Source of the DNA: Robiginitomaculum sp.
GTDB taxonomy: Bacteria; Pseudomonadota; Alphaproteobacteria; Caulobacterales; Maricaulaceae
Assembly: GCA_002733605.1 (NCBI GenBank)
Contig: NVWK01000001.1
Span: 62,001 to 126,000, forward strand
Direction of reading: 5' to 3'
DNA length: 64,000 nucleotides
Numbering within the stretch: the first letter of the stretch is position 1; every line of letters starts with the position of its first letter. This document shows positions 63,545 to 64,000 of the stretch, piece after piece. The notes under the pieces are model-generated. The model was not told the origin of the DNA. It worked only from the letters and a program-made list of their open reading frames with translations, and did not search any database. The translations under genes were made by a program, and so were the position numbers.

Positions 63545-64000
63545 GCGTCCAGCCTTTCATACAATCTATACAATATCATTGCGGTCATGCCCCATACATT
63601 ATGGACCATATTTTCTGCGTTTGGCCAAGGCATATCGTACAATATATGCCATTCATTTTCAAATTTAACTTCTCTACGTATATGGTTGTTTCGACTCATA
63701 AAAAACGACAAAGGGATTTCGAAAACCGCGTCCACTTCACCCGGGTCCGGCGTGATGATCGCCGCAGGGTTAAAGATGCCGACATAGGGCGTAATTCTGT
63801 ACTCGGACACAGCGTTAAACGAGGGCAGCCGCCCCAGCAAATGAATGTCCTCGCGCCCAATGCCAACCTCTTCATACGTCTCGCGCAAAGCCCCCTCGCA
63901 CGGCGTCTCTCCGATTTCTGTACGCCCGCCCGGAAAGCTGACTTGCCCTGCATGGCTTTTCATATGCATCGGCCTTCTGGTCAACAAAACATGCCAGTCT
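63541..64000 (-). CDS. Nudix hydrolase (CoA pyrophosphatase-like), 5' end beyond window
   Basis: Partial: the frame is open through the window edge, reading D-W-H-V-L-L-T-R-R-P at 64000-63970. The Nudix box is present, G-G-R-T-E-I-G-E-T then R-E-T-Y-E-E-V-G-I, and H-A-G-Q-V-S-F-P precedes it as in CoA or ADP-sugar type enzymes. At least 150 residues are here. The start is upstream of the window in reverse. Confidence 0.88.
   Translation of the reverse strand, partial: DWHVLLTRRPMHMKSHAGQVSFPGGRTEIGETPCEGALRETYEEVGIGREDIHLLGRLPSFNAVSEYRITPYVGIFNPAAIITPDPGEVDAVFEIPLSFFMSRNNHIRREVKFENEWHILYDMPWPNAENMVHNVWGMTAMILYRLYERLDA

Overview
The window is a gene-dense stretch of an alphaproteobacterial chromosome. 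The evidence is the gene content and the neighbourhoods: uvrC followed by pgsA, lgt-midA-pgeF, proC beside a YbjN-family gene, petABC for the bc1 complex, a ccmF-G-H-I run for cytochrome c maturation, and a ScfR/RamB-type regulator divergent from the glyoxylate-cycle genes. By eye the GC content is slightly above half. Genes are packed closely, and many junctions share 1-8 bases (ATGA or TAATG). I can support an alphaproteobacterium but not an order or genus. I found no rRNA, tRNA, CRISPR array, insertion sequence or prophage.

Region by region. Bases 1-10000 hold propionyl-CoA catabolism: methylmalonyl-CoA mutase (mutA, cut by the window edge, and mutB) and propionyl-CoA carboxylase (pccB, pccA), plus folE and some housekeeping genes. 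An AT-rich gene with a HEPN-like RNxxxH motif sits between pccB and pccA, next to a pair of palindromic repeats. Bases 10000-14400 encode an RND efflux pump. Bases 14400-19200 hold a LOG-family hydrolase, a GAF-type methionine sulfoxide reductase, and acyl-CoA genes (SDR, MaoC hydratase, AMACR-like racemase). Bases 19100-24070 are the glyoxylate shunt: scfR-like regulator, aceB and aceA, with a clear terminator after aceA. Bases 24250-33600 hold a phosphodiesterase, prolyl aminopeptidase, the ccmF-G-H-I-gdhA run and a lipoprotein M1 aminopeptidase.

Bases 34000-40900 carry a VOC protein, a 46-residue membrane protein that looks coupled to a Na+/Ca2+ exchanger, pteridine reductase and folB (folate), uvrC, two CDP-alcohol phosphatidyltransferase-family proteins (one with a degenerate motif), and ilvE. 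Bases 41000-51600 carry an OmpR/EnvZ-type two-component system, proC, ybjN, ubiK, lgt, midA, pgeF, prs, rplY, pth and ychF. Bases 51700-64000 carry a 2-oxoglutarate oxygenase, a MOSC protein, a secreted trypsin-like protein, two GST-fold proteins, petABC, trmL, a copC-copD-ycnI copper group, a WYL regulator divergent from a VOC-GST pair across a perfect 20-bp inverted repeat, the CCA-adding enzyme and a partial Nudix hydrolase.

Taken together, the carbon genes point to growth on fatty acids, acetate or propionate. Propionyl-CoA would pass through PccAB and MutAB to succinyl-CoA, and acetyl-CoA through AceA and AceB, with a short-chain acyl-CoA-responsive regulator beside the latter. The bc1 complex and the Ccm system provide aerobic respiration. 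The points most worth a second look are the HEPN-like gene in the pcc cluster, the mutase small subunit that ends before the cobalamin-like domain, the small membrane protein before the exchanger, the degenerate PgsA paralogue, the WYL operator, the four TTTACAA-like boxes before aceB, and a dispersed family of CGCTCAT-type palindromic repeats.
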